Part shown: positions 12,960 through 24,469 of the stretch, piece after piece
How the letters are laid out: every line of letters begins with the position of its first letter
Position numbering within the stretch: position 1 is the stretch's first letter
Assembly: GCA_021234155.1 (NCBI GenBank)
Contig: JAJEKV010000003.1
Location: 20,320,386-20,384,385, forward strand
From: Isoetes taiwanensis
Lineage: Eukaryota; Streptophyta; Lycopodiopsida; Isoetales; Isoetaceae
Direction of reading: 5' to 3'
DNA: 64,000 nt
Translations under genes and position numbers: made by a program
The notes under the pieces: model-generated
Seen by the model: only the letters and a program-made list of their open reading frames with translations
What the model was told of the DNA's origin: nothing
Database searches by the model: none

Positions 12960-13180
12960 TATCAGGGTTCGTCAAGGATGTCCTCTCTCTTCGACACTGT
13001 TTGGACTCTACATTGATCAGTTGGAGAGCTGGCTTGCTGACAATGGAGTTAATGGAGCTCAAATTTTGCACCAAATCACCAGCAGCTAATATATGCTGAT
13101 GATGTGAAGTACTTTCTATCCAAATGCAAGCTTGTGATGATTCTAAAAGGGATGAGCCCACTCAGAATACACAAGGAACA
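12960..13180 (+). pseudogene. LINE reverse-transcriptase fragment (QGCPLS / YADD)
   Basis: 12966-13077 reads R-V-R-Q-G-C-P-L-S-S-T-L-F-G-L-Y-I-D-Q-L-E, the RT block B motif. After a one-base frameshift near 13075 the catalytic block C appears as Q-L-I-YADD-V, followed by GMSPLRIHKEQ. It is a truncated, frameshifted non-LTR retrotransposon RT. It lies after, not before, the zf-RVT fragment, so the pieces at 12.2 and 13.0 kb are separate insertions or rearranged. Confidence 0.7.
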
Positions 13181-14894
13181 ATAAAGAAGAAGAATCTTTG
13201 GCCTTCTACTGCTCTGCATATATTAATTGATGAATTTTGCGGTCTTAAACTGAATAAGGTAAATTTGATTAATTTAAGGGAAAGGATTACGATGGGATAG
13301 AGAAGATAATTAATGAAGAGGTGAGCACTACGTACAAGAGGACAAAAGACAAAAATAAGATAAAGGGTCTAATAAAAAGAATACAAAATTAAGAATGGCC
13401 AAGAATCCAAAACCGTGGCATCTCTTTGCCCAGATTGATGCCATGCTAGGATTCTAGCAAGGTGATGGGTTTGCCTGCTGGCACAAAGGATTCAAGGTTC
13501 AGTAGGTCACTTATGCAGGCCAGATTATATAAGAAAAACACTTCAAACCCTTTATAAAAGGGACTTACTGAGTCTCAAGAATCTGCTTCTAATATCACAG
13601 GAAAATTCTTCTACTTGGACATACTAGGTGGCAACATTGGATGATCTTCTTAAGAATAGTCCATCAATTGTTGTGAAAAATGTGATAAAGCGATCAACTC
13701 TAGCTTGAAGGGGGAATAAGGGAAGATGTGGTGAAGAAAGGGCTAGATCTGTAGCAGCAATTTCGGCACATGCTATGAAGGAGGTCACTAAGATTTACAA
13801 AGATCTGAAGTTGCTAGAGTTGTAGCAAAAGAAGGAAGCAGCGGAACGTTGCACTAATGCCGGGAAAGAAGGGGAGGCACGAAGGAAAGAAGTTGTAAGA
13901 ATGAATCAAAACATTCAAATAGAGTTGGTTGAAATGAAAATGCAAGTGCTGATACAGCTGAATGGTAGAAATACTCGCATTTTTTATCTTCTACAAACAA
14001 ACCCAGTAGATACCACTGATGATCATGCATTCCCAGGTAATTGCAGTAGCAGCATGAGACCTTTTTATGACACTTAGTTTGCTCAGTCGCACGTTTGTAT
14101 GCTAAATAACCATTATGATTAGAAAAAAAGGTTCGAATATTTGATTCCATTTGATTAAGTAGGAGACAAATCATGAAAGTTGGAGGACTACGTATTTGTG
14201 TTATTGGATCCCTCTCTCCATGAGAGTGAGTGTCTTTATGTCTGATTCCCGGATCTTATAGTCAAAGCGCTCAGTCTACTCAAGATTTGTCTTCAAGAAA
14301 CAAGTGCCAGCAAGAATCGCGTCCATTAAATGATACATCTCAGTGTCGGACATGCCCCTTAGAGATCGAAGAATCCTTTGTCGGTTTGTCAGGGACATTA
14401 GCTTGATCATCGTTCAGTTCCTTTTATCCACCTGCGTACCATTGACAAGAGACCTTAGACCTTATAGCATTAGACATAAAGATCCACTGCTTCTCGTCTT
14501 TCAGGTCTTTAACCTTGAGAGTAATGGTGGCGACTTCATAAAATTCATGTTTTATGAAAGAAAAGGTTAGGAAGATCGTCATGGCGATTCGCTTGAGTAA
14601 AGCACACAAAAGAAAAATATATATTATGTCTGGGCTATTATAGAAGGTGACCTTCTGGACCAGAAACTGCACAAAAAGAGGGAGCATTGCTTGATGTTGA
14701 TTTCGGAGTTGCTGTAGCCTCGCAATAAGGGGTTCCCTTTATACCGTATTGGCAATAATTGTGCTCTTTAGAGAGTCATAGGTACTTGGTATTACTCAAG
14801 TTACTGTTCAAAATCCTTGCCCTCCTTCTTGCGTATCTTTTGAGAATTCAGCTTACTGCTGAGTTGATGCGATCATTTTACATAGGATTTAAGC
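13181..14894. other. no recognisable gene
   Basis: AT-rich sequence. 13700-14000 has a decayed, lysine/glutamate-rich reading frame on the plus strand (REARRKEVVRMNQNIQ) with stops, possibly an old coiled-coil coding region. Nothing else can be supported. Confidence 0.35.
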
Positions 14895-15190
14895 TGCTAA
14901 AATAGAATGGTTGCTAGATATAATGTAAGATTTCTTTTTTCTCAGTTGCGCAGGATCGGTGACGATGTCATGTGGAGAGTCTCTGAAAGATCTCAACAGA
15001 TTTTGTGTATGCTCATTGGATCTGGTCCTACACGCATGTAAGATGCTAAAATAGAATGGTTACTAGATATAATGTAAAATTTCTTTTCCTCAGCTGCGCA
15101 GGATCAGGTGACGATGTCATGTGGAGAGTCTCTGAAAGATCTCAACAGAGTTTGTGTATGCTCATTGGATCTGGTCCTACACATCATGTA
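14895..15190 (+). repeat. 149-bp tandem duplication resembling a duplicated exon
   Basis: Units 14895-15043 and 15044-15190 are near-identical. Each has a pyrimidine-rich tract ending CTCAG, a 90-base segment containing GATGTCATGTGGAGAGTCTC, and then ATGTAAG. A plausible acceptor and donor therefore flank the same segment twice. The copies differ by one base in length (GATCGGTGACG versus GATCAGGTGACG), so they read in different frames. Confidence 0.65.
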
Positions 15191-15323
15191 AGAGGAAGTA
15201 GCGATACAATTCTATATGCTGATACTCGTGAACCATGAAACACCCATAGGATAGTACCTTTTATATTGCTCCAGTTTTGAGGCATGATGGAAACGCTCTT
15301 GTATGCAATCTTATTGATTATAG

Positions 15324-15345
15324 GGGTAAACGCACGCTGTGGTGT
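15324..15345 (+). repeat. left terminal inverted repeat of the large transposon
   Basis: Starts GGGTAAAC and contains GCACG and TGTGGTGT. It matches the right end at 33857-33878 in inverted orientation with two mismatches. A further CTTTGTGGTA copy lies about 65 bases inward in each arm. Confidence 0.72.
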
Positions 15346-15567
15346 ATCACAAACGCGCATTTTGAGGCCACATTTTTGCACCTTCTTTGTGGTAGAATCG
15401 GGTGGTGCATACCGAAGCGGAGATTGCGGGAGTGAAAATTAATGAGCGTCGGTTATTTTAAATTTTATGCCACGTCATTGTTCCTCATTTCAAATAAGGA
15501 AATAATCACCTCTTCTTCTGCTTTTTTGCCGCTTCTTGCCGATTGAACCCTAATGGAGTCAGAGTTG

Positions 15568-15572
15568 AATGC
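15568..15572. repeat. left target-site duplication of the Ty3/gypsy element
   Basis: AATGC, repeated at 23735-23739 immediately outside the other LTR. Removing the element and one AATGC restores a continuous reading frame in exon 1 of the surrounding gene. Confidence 0.88.
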
Positions 15573-17176
15573 GGAAATGCTCCTAGAGCATTAAACACTT
15601 GAAATCAAACAAAATTTTGAAGCCTTGAGTAACGTTCATATTAAATAAAGATAATAATAACAAAAATATTACTTAGGAACATTGGGAGTGTCACCACCCT
15701 CATCGTCAGAGGACACTCTAACATGTTCTGAGTCTCTAATGGAATATTCACTAAGGAATTTGGTCAAAATGTCGTGCACATCACATGCACAACCATAAGA
15801 GAAGTTGGAAAGCGACATGTAAATAACTTCAAAGCTCTTCTAGGTCAATCTTAACTACGTCGGTCAATGGCAACCTCGGATTCCGCTTCATCTGGAAGAC
15901 AAAAGGAAGCAAAAGTGGGGTTAGTCCTGGAAAAGGACTAAGTGGGCAACCGCTACCTGGGTCTAGATAATCTGGCAAGAAACACAACATTACAACACAA
16001 CTTCATCAGTTAATAATGTCCAAGGATGATCAATCCCTCGCCCGGGCTCACACGTATATCGTTCGCGACACGAATATACGTTCACATACCAATCACCAGG
16101 TATGCACGTTGCTCAACTGCTCCAGCCCTCCGGCAACGACGAAGGGGCGGGTTCATTCAAACAGTTAAATCATATCTTTTAACCATTCCACTTAACCATA
16201 TCAAAGTAACAGGAACATAATAAAAGGAAATGTTCAACAACCATTTTCTACAAACAAGGAAACCTATAAGGAGTAATGGTTTTAAGCCTTAATCAACTAA
16301 TCTAGTGGATGTTTAATAAATTAAAAACCAAGAATTAAATAAGAACGGTAAAAAAACACAAACAAATATAACAAAAGGCTCTGTTTGCGCGAGGACAAGG
16401 CTGGAATGGCAAAAACAGGGTCAGAACAGGTCGGGATGGCGAGGAATCATGCCGGATTTATGGAATCAGGGTCAGACGGCTGCGGGATACTGGAATCAGA
16501 GTGTGAGAGGCCGTTCTACGGTTTGTTCTATCTTCAAGCTTTTAGGTATGCAACTGTAGAGCTTGAGGAAGCTTTAGATGGAATGATCTGCAACCGAAAT
16601 CCATATATGAAACATTCTGGAAGAAAACAGAGAAGATTAAGAGGCATCTGCTTAGAATACAGCAGAGGCTTGGATTTACGAAAAAAAATCCCTTTCTGGA
16701 GAAGTAAAACAAGAGAAGCTGGAGAATATAAAGTAAAGAAAACACAAGTATTCAAATCATGGTGCAATGAACTTCAAGGTCTGGCTCCGGTTAACCCACC
16801 AGTTCCGATTTTCCTCTTCTATAACAAGTCTTGATGGCGCAGGCAAAAGCTTTTTGAAATTTCGATCCACAAAAGACGTTTTTTCTTTGATAATATTATA
16901 ATCCTAAAGTTAGAGAAATATCCTCCCCTTTTCCATTAATAGGAGAAATCTTCCTATTCTTACAGATTCCTAACTGGTTAATCTCCCCTAATCTTAGCTT
17001 CGCTATTCTAATTCAAATCCCATATTCCATCAAATATCTAGTATACCATAGTATGAATACCATATTTACCTTATTCCCCAACCATTGCTATTCTCTTCCA
17101 TAATTAAATATTCCTACCCTAAGGTTAAGACTTAAAATAAAAACGTCAACTTACCCCTCCCCCTAAGTGCGTAACA
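15573..17176 (-). repeat. 3' LTR of the Ty3/gypsy element (1,604 bp)
   Basis: On the minus strand it begins TGTTACGCAC directly after the polypurine tract. Compared with the 5' LTR it lacks about 108 bp around 16270 and 23 bp near 16718. The larger gap is bounded by GAGTAA in the other copy, which suggests deletion between short direct repeats. Confidence 0.88.
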
Positions 17177-17192
17177 TTTTCTCCCACCCTGA
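17177..17192 (-). other. polypurine tract
   Basis: The minus strand reads CAGGGTGGGAGAAAA immediately before the 3' LTR start TGTTACG. This is the plus-strand priming site of the retrotransposon. Confidence 0.85.
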
Positions 17193-17208
17193 AAATTTAC
17201 CCATGTCC

Positions 17209-20200
17209 TCATGGAGAGAAATCGGGATAACAATGATTGAACTCCTCAACGTCAATCCACGACGCATCCTCAATAGGTATTCTTGCCAATGCATAAGATA
17301 TTTCTTGATTTCTCGATTTCTCAATTTTCGAATGTCGGTATCAAGGATTTGCTGTGGTTTAAGTAGCAATTTCGAGTCTTGAGCTACCAAATCATCCGGT
17401 TGTAGAACATGTCGGTTTTTAGAAAGATAGCGACGAAGAATTCCTACATGAAATACGTTATGCACCCTTAAATGATTTGGCAAGTTCAATCGATAAGCTC
17501 GAGTTCCAACTCGACCAATGATTTCAAATGGTCCAGCAAACCGTGGAGCTAATTTCTTAGCTTTCGGAAACTTCAAAGAACCTTGCTTAGGATTTATCCT
17601 CAAAAACACTTTATCCCCTATAGCAAATTCACAATGATGCCTCTTTTGATTTGCATATTGCTTTTGCCTATTCTGCGCAACCTGTAAATTATGACGCAAA
17701 AGTTTCAGTTGCTCTTCAATCCCTTTGACCCTTTGATTTGAAGCCTCAACTTGACATAGAGGATCTCGCCAATTAACAGGACATCTGCAATCTTCTCCAT
17801 AAAGTGCTTGGAATAGGCTCATCTTGAGAGAATCTTGGTACGTATTATTATAAGCAAACTCCGCAAGGGGTAAGATAGAATCCCAGGTATGAGGGTGATC
17901 CATCACATACATCCTTAACATGTCTTCAAGAACATGATTAACTCGCTCAACCTGTCCATCAGACTGGGGATGATATGCTGTGCTTATCCGAAGTTGAGTA
18001 CGAATGTTCTGAAAGAGTCCTTGCCAAATTGACCTGTAAACTTAGTATCTCTATCTGACACAATTGATATAGGCATACCATAAAGCCGAAAAATCTCCTT
18101 AACAAAGATACGAGCAATATCCATGGCAGTTGTTGTAGACTTAGTAGGTAGGAAGTGAGCTTGTTTAGTCAATCTGTCAACTACCACATAAATTGCATCA
18201 TAACGGATCGCGTTCGAGGAAGGCCAACAATAAAATCCATGCCAATACTTTCCCATTTTCGCGTAGGGACGTCCAAAGGTTGTAGAAGACCCGGTGTTCT
18301 ATAGGTAAGCAAGTAAGAACATAATACTGAATATATCGCTTCATTCCTGGCCAAAAGTAATGCTGACAAACTTTTCGAATAGTTTTCTTAAGTCTAGGAT
18401 GACCTGCAATAGGATTATCATGAGATTCATGCATTATTTCGTGTCTTAATTGCTCATTATCTGGAACACAAATACGGCCTCTGTAAAACAAGATTCCATC
18501 CTTCAGACAGTAATTCTTAACATCTTGTCCTTGTACCCAAACAATCGCATATCTTCTTCAACTGCTGATCCTCCTGTGTTAAAGTTCTAAACTTCTCATT
18601 CCATGGATTCTGAATTTTACTCACCATAGTATATAGAGGCCTACGAGATAAGGCATCAGCTACAACATTGTCCTTACCTGGAGAATAATCTATTTGAATA
18701 TCATACTCTTGTAGTAACTCCATCCAACGACGTTGACGATTATTCAAGTGGGGCTGGGTCAGAAAATCCTTAAGGCTACGGTGATCCGTTTTGAGGACAA
18801 ATGGTTTTTCCAAAAGATAATGTCGCCATACTCTTAAAGCATGCACTATAGCTAGCATCTCTAGATCATGAGCTGGATAATTAGATTCAGCCGGTGTAAG
18901 CTTGTGAGACTCATATGCGCAAAACCGTCCATCCTGCATCAAAACTCCACCAATTCCAAGACCTGATGCATCGGTTACAACTCGAAATGGTTCATTCATG
19001 TCTGGTATCCTCAATATAGGAGCAGAAGTCAACGCTTCCTTGAGAGTTTCAAAACTTGCACCGCACTTTTCACTCCAAAGGAAGTCTTGCCCTTTGCCTA
19101 GCAAAGATGTAAGAGGTGCAGCTTTCTTGGCAAAACCTTTAATAAACTTCCTGTAATATCCTGCAAGACCAAGAAAAGCTCTTACTTCCCGTACATTGCC
19201 AGGTTGTGGCCAAGATTTAACGGCATCCACTTTGCTTGGATCGGGTTCAATTCCCTTTTCTGAGATAACGTGTCCTAGATAAGTCATACGATGTTGGGAA
19301 AAGGAGCACTTGGACATCTTTGCGCTCCTTAAAATAGACAGTACTTTCCTTAAGTATTGCACGTTCCTCCAAAGTCTTTGAATAAATCAAAATATCATCA
19401 AAGAATACTAACACATATTGATCAAGTTGTGACCTGAATGTGTCATTCATAAGTCTCATGAATGTAGCAGGAGCATTAATCAGTCCAAAAGGCATAACCA
19501 CAAATTCATAATGGCCATACCAAGTCCGAAATGCTGTTTTATATATATCAGATTCTTTAATTCGGATTTGGTGGTAACCTGATCTCAAATCAATTTTAGT
19601 AAAATAGCTGGCATGTCCAATCTGATCAAATAACTCATCAATCCTTGGCAAGGCATATCTATTCTTAATGGTAATTCTATTCAACATCATGTAATTAATG
19701 CAAAGCCGTAAAGTTCCATCTTTCTTTTTGACAAACAACACTGATGCCCCAAAGGAAGAGGTGCTAGGCCGAATAAACCCTTGATTCAATAGCTCAGTTA
19801 ACTGCTTCTTAAGCTCAGCCATCTCAAGAGTATGGAATCGATAAGGTGGTCGAGAAGTTGGTGTAGCTCCTGGTTCCAGTTCAATTTCATGATTAGCTGC
19901 CCTAAACGGTGGCAACTCTGTTAACTCTGGCGGAAAGACATCTTGAAATTCGTCTAATACATTCTGCACTTCTTGGGGAATTGTCTCCTCTTTAACTTCG
20001 GTATGACATGCGAGGTACCCCACAAACATTGAGCATTTCTTGTTCATACATCTTCTTGCTGCTTTCAAACTTAAGAGTTCAAGTTTTCTTTCTATTGGAG
20101 CCCCACAGAGTTTAACTTCCACATCCAGATCTGGTCGACACCATACTATCTCCTTCTCACAGTCAATCAGGGCACGATTTTGTTTCAACCAATCCATGCC

Positions 20201-21472
20201 TAAAATAGCTTGATACTGTCCTAGACTTACAATACCTCAAAGTCAACCTTAGATGGAAAATCACAAATCTAGAATGGTAAGGCAGGCACAAGAGCTTGGG
20301 TGAACTTGATCTTTCCATCTGCCATTTCTACACTTCGTACTGCATGACCTTGTTGTTGAACAATCTTCGGCGATATAAAACTATTGGTGCTGCCACAATC
20401 AATCAAAAATTTAATTGGATACTCAAGAATTTTACCTGGCACATGAATTACTCCAGTTTGAGCCGTAGGCTGACTTCCATCGATAGCTGCATACACGCGC
20501 ATGGATTCCTGGGCCACATCTCCAATCGTAATAGCTCGAGCATTACATGGCCTGTTTTCCTCGATTACCCTTTGAAGTATTTTCATTCCGTGGATTGGAT
20601 ATTCCATAAGCGGTTCTGCGTTCCTGTATTTTCTGCGGACAATCTCTTACTTGATGACCCACCTGATGGCAGTGAAAACATTTGTTTTCCCTCAATAACT
20701 TCTCCCTTATCTTATCCGCTTCCGATTGAGTTTGTACTCCATTAGTATTCTTCAGCATCATAATTGCTTCACTTTTCCGACGACAGTTATCGGGGTGATT
20801 CCACCCAAAATCATCACTTGTACGCTTCTTCCATGATGCGTTTAGTACCTCCTCCTTATACTTGGCAGCTCTAATCGCTTCACCCAAGCTAGGATACATT
20901 ACTCCTCCAATTAAAACAGACAACTCTGGCTTCAAACCCTTGATGTACTTGTCTGCTAGCTGTTCTGGTTCAAATGGAGGTCCGTAAGGTTGCAACTGCT
21001 GAAATTTAACTGTATAATCTTCTACCGATTTTGTCTGCGTCAAGTTCAAGAAATCATGCATCTTCGCCAATCTATATCCCACAGGCAAGTAATGTAGCTG
21101 GAAAGCTTTTCGGAACACATCCCAGTCAATATCTCCAAAGGTAAGCTTATGGATCTTCTTATAATCGTTCCACGAAATCTTAGCAAAGCTGGTGAGTAAC
21201 AAATCCGCAATAACAGCTTTCTGCTTCTCAGGCGTCTTCTTTATGCTAAAATAGAATTCTATGCCACGGAGCCATGCATCTGCATCATCGCCCATGACAT
21301 CCTTTCCCGTAAACCTTTCTTGCTTGACATTGCGAAGGATCTTGTTAATCTCGTCCGCTACTGGATCCTTTGCGATAGGCATCTGGTTCTGGAGTAAACC
21401 CAACTGTTGCTGCACTCCTTGCAGTATTTGACCTAGCATTCGTACTGCAGCGTTGTCATCTCCTCCCTCCAT
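17209..21472 (-). pseudogene. Ty3/gypsy gag-pol, frameshifted
   Basis: Gag starts at 21472 (MEGGDDNA) and includes the capsid-type region and a CCHC knuckle CFHCHQVGHQVRDC near 20680. A frame change leads into the protease frame (20607-20269) with the active site I-DCGST-NSFI. After stops near 20270-20200 the RT frame (20197-19247) holds RSGYHQI and the catalytic VFFDDIL. A frameshift near 19360 joins RNase H (TDASGLGIGG, TDHRSLKDFL; to 18517). The integrase zinc finger (HDNP...GHP...C) lies at 18491-18300, the catalytic core ([18 protein letters not shown]) in 18256-17984, and the C-terminal GPF-type domain near 17600-17450. A chromodomain remnant follows (PQQILDTDIRKLRNREI), finished in another frame (DASWIDVEEF) with a stop at 17209-17211. 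Several frameshifts make it non-functional as it stands. Confidence 0.92.
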
Positions 21473-21715
21473 GTTAATCTACAATCCACTTTAACAAGTT
21501 CGTTAGAGTTCTAACAAAGACAATCCAAGTTCCAATCCTTAACATTCGGTTAAATGCTAAGTCAAGAATGGTTAACGCAAGTAAAACATATATTTTTTTA
21601 TTCATTCTCAAGAGAGTACACACGTGATCCATGCACGCAAACTTCTATCCTTTCAGGAGGTTCAAAAGATCTATGGTGCTCAAAGAATGCTATTTGGGCT
21701 TGCTTTCGGGTTTTT

Positions 21716-21928
21716 CTAGTTCCTATTTCGAAGCCTCAGGTAGGCTTTGGCAATTTTCATTGTCCTAGGGATCCAAACTTGGTTGACGTAGCTAGAATAT
21801 GGAGGATTTATTCCTAAGGCTTTCCTCTCTGGCTCGGGGCTGGATACTTCGGGACCCTCTTCCTCATCACTGGATATGTTGATGACCTCCTTTTCCTCGC
21901 TGTCACTTGGAATATTGATGATCTCCAA
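21716..21928 (-). CDS. short acidic leader ORF before gag (70 aa)
   Basis: Lies between the 5' LTR and gag on the element's sense strand. It starts MEIINIPSDSEEKEV and continues INISSDEEEGPE. The two hydrophobic-then-acidic blocks (EIINIPSDSEE, VINISSDEEE) resemble SUMO-interacting motifs. It may be an additional gag leader or a captured fragment; homologues would decide. Confidence 0.35.
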   Translation of the reverse strand: MEIINIPSDSEEKEVINISSDEEEGPEVSSPEPERKALGINPPYSSYVNQVWIPRTMKIAKAYLRLRNRN

Positions 21929-21962
21929 TTGTCTGGCCCAATAACCGGTTAGCGATCAGGAA

Positions 21963-21981
21963 CCTAGGCTCTGATCCCAAA
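21963..21981 (-). other. primer-binding site, tRNA-iMet type
   Basis: Directly after the 5' LTR end (TTTCA at 21982-21986 on the minus strand) the sequence is TTTGGGATCAGAGCCTAGG, a variant of the plant initiator-Met primer site TGGTATCAGAGCC. Confidence 0.8.
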
Positions 21982-22078
21982 TGAAACGCTCCTAGAGTGT
22001 TAAAACACTTGAAATCAAACAAATTTTTGAAGCCTTGAGTAACGTTCATATTAAATAAAGATAATAATAACAAAAATA

Positions 22079-22417
22079 TTACTTAGGAACATTGGGAGTG
22101 TCACCACCCTCATCGTCTGAGGACACTCTGACATGTTCTGAGTCTCTAATGGAATATTCACTAAGGAATTTGGTCAAAATGTCGTGCACATCACATGCAC
22201 AACCATAAGAGAAACGTTGGAAAGCGACATGTAAATAACTCCAAAGCTCTTCTAGGTCAATCTTAACTACGTCGGTCAACAGCAACTCAGTCAACGGCAA
22301 CCTCGGATTCCGCTCCATCTGGAAGATAAAAGGAAGCGAAAGTGGGGTTAGTCCTGGAAAAGGACTAAGTGGGCAACCGTTACCTGGGTCTAGATAATCT
22401 GGAAAGAAACACGACAT
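22079..22417 (-). CDS. ORF within the LTR, 112 aa, unknown
   Basis: Open on the element's sense strand: LTELLLTDVVKIDLEELW in the middle and an acidic end RVSSDDEGGDTPNVPK. The other LTR has the same sequence with a two-base deletion near 15800, so it is broken there. It resembles the C-terminal part of a small host-like protein, but I do not recognise it. Coding status is uncertain. Confidence 0.3.
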   Translation of the reverse strand: MSCFFPDYLDPGNGCPLSPFPGLTPLSLPFIFQMERNPRLPLTELLLTDVVKIDLEELWSYLHVAFQRFSYGCACDVHDILTKFLSEYSIRDSEHVRVSSDDEGGDTPNVPK

Positions 22418-22764
22418 TACAACACAACTTCATCAGTTAATAATGTCCAGGGATGATCAATCCCTCGCCCGGGCTCATACGTATATCATTCGCGACACGA
22501 ATATACGTTCACATACCAATCACCTGGTATGTACGTTGCTCAACCACTCCAACCCTCCAGCAACGACGAAGGGGCGGGTTCATTCAAACAATTAAATCAT
22601 ATCTTTTAACCATTCCACTTAACCATATCAAAGTAACAAGAACATAATAAAAGGAAATGTTCAACAACCAATTTTTACAAACAAGAAACATATAAGGAGT
22701 AACTTGGTACATGCGAGAAGCATTATGACAACATAAGGAAGTAAAAGAAAGGTTAGGCAAAAAT

Positions 22765-22835
22765 CGAGTTCTTAGCTAGAATCGAACTTGGATCTCTTAG
22801 AGTAATGGTTTTAAGCCCTAATCAACTAGACTAGT
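22765..22835 (-). repeat. tRNA-like (SINE-head-like) segment inside the 5' LTR
   Basis: On the minus strand an A-box-like TAGTCTAGTTGATTAGGGC is followed about 35 bases later by a B-box-like AGTTCGATTCTAGC. Spacing and order fit a tRNA-derived internal promoter. The other LTR keeps only the A-box half because of its 108-bp deletion. No clean cloverleaf can be drawn, so it is not a tRNA gene. Confidence 0.4.
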
Positions 22836-23734
22836 GAATGTTTAATGAATTAAAAGCCAAGAATTAAATAGGAAAGGTAAGCAAACACAAATAAAGATAA
22901 CAAAAGGCTCTGTTTACGCGAGGACAAGGCCGGAATGGCAAAAACAGGATCAGAACAGGTCGGGATGGCGAGGAATCATGCCGGATTTATGGAATCAGGG
23001 TCAGACGGCTGCAGGATGCTGGAATCGGAGTGTGAGAGGCCGTTCTATGGTTTGTTCTATCTTCAAGCTTTTAGGTATACAACAGTAGAGCTTGAGGAAG
23101 CTTTAGATGGAATGATCTGCAACCGAAATCCATATCTGAAACATTCTGGAAGAAAATAGAGAAGATTAAGAGGCATCTGCTTAGAATACGGCAGAGGTTT
23201 GGATTTAAGAAAAAAAATCCCTTTCTGTAGAAGTAAAACAAGAGAAGCTTAGTCTGACAAGATTTCCTTCGTAAAGGAGAATATAAAGTAAAGAAAACAC
23301 AAGTATTCAAATCATGGTGCAATGAACTTCAAGGTCTGGCTCCGGTTAACCCACCAGTTCCGATTTTCCTCTTCTATAACAAGTCTTGATGGCACAGGCA
23401 AAAGCTTTTTGAAATTTCGATCCACAAAAAACGTTTTTTCTTTTATAATAATATAATCCTAAAGTTAGAGAAATATCCTCCCCTTTTCCATTAATAGGAG
23501 AAATCTTCCTATTCTTACAGATTCCTAACTGGTTAATCTCACCTAACCTTAGCTTCGCTATTCTAATTCAAATCCTGTATTCCATCAAATATCTAGTATA
23601 CCATAGTATGAATACCATATTTACCTTATTCCCCAACCATTGCTATTCTCTTCCATAATTAAATATTCCTACCCTAAGGTTAAGACTTAAAATAAAAACG
23701 TCAACTTACCCCTCAACCCCTTAGGTGCGTTATA

Positions 23735-23739
23735 AATGC
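23735..23739. repeat. right target-site duplication of the Ty3/gypsy element
   Basis: AATGC, identical to 15568-15572. Confidence 0.88.
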
Positions 23740-24469
23740 CACTGGTTACACGATGAAATCTCTCCTCAAACAAGAGATTGTGCCCCATGAAGATCTAAAG
23801 AAGCTTTGGGGTGACAAAGTTCCAAATAAATCTGGCTACAGGTATTTTCCCCCAAATGTTTGTTCAAACTGAAAAATTAAGGCATATGTTTTCTTGTACA
23901 TGTTGAAGAATCTGAGCAATGGACAATATAAAGAGTTCATGCAAATTTACAAACGAATTACAGGGAAGCCACATACATGGAGTGGAATGGCTCCTGGAAC
24001 CTGGGCAGTGGCTTATTATCTACATATAAAGGGGGAGGCTGTTAATTGGAAGAGCTTCTTGGATTATTATAGAACTCAGGATGAGAAAGCAGAGGACAGT
24101 TCTTCTAGACCCAAGAGAAAGCATAGGCAAATCTAACCTGAGCAGGAAGAAAATAGTATAAGTGATAGGGATGATGAAGATGATAGAGAAAAAACCAAAT
24201 CAGGTTCCTCTAGACCACACATTCAATCTGAACTCACAATCAAAACAGAAAAGCAGAGCAATGTTTCGAGACCAAATATGCCATTGCAGGTATGCTCAAT
24301 TATTAGTTGTATTACAATAGGAAAAAATCTCAAATTTGAATCTCAAATTTGACCTAGATTGTTTGTATCAACACAGAAAAGGTAACCTCAAATCCACTTC
24401 AAGAATCAGGTATGTCTACTACCATTTTGCATCATGTTGGCTGTATTGTCATGTTGTGCCTCTATGATG

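Larger units (their letters stand above)
15573..23734 (-). mobile_element. Ty3/gypsy chromovirus LTR retrotransposon, nested in exon 1
   Basis: An 8,162-bp element on the minus strand with two long LTRs (21982-23734 as 5' LTR, 15573-17176 as 3' LTR), a tRNA-iMet-like primer-binding site next to the 5' LTR, a polypurine tract next to the 3' LTR, and a 5-bp target duplication AATGC. Internal order is gag (CCHC), protease, RT, RNase H, integrase, chromodomain remnant, the Ty3/gypsy order. The coding region is frameshifted at several places. The LTRs differ by substitutions and by indels of about 108 and 23 bp, so the insertion is not very recent. It must be younger than the DNA transposon it interrupts. 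Confidence 0.93.
21982..23734 (-). repeat. 5' LTR of the Ty3/gypsy element (1,753 bp)
   Basis: Matches 15573-17176 along its length, with the extra segments at about 22694-22800 and 23250-23272. It contains a 112-codon sense-strand ORF (22417-22079) and a tRNA-like segment (22770-22835). Confidence 0.88.

Noticed and set aside
20296-20745. Plus-strand 149-aa frame in the retrotransposon
   Set aside because: Antisense of the gag/protease region, with no independent motifs.
22765-22835. Functional tRNA gene
   Set aside because: Box-like motifs are present but acceptor and anticodon stems do not pair.
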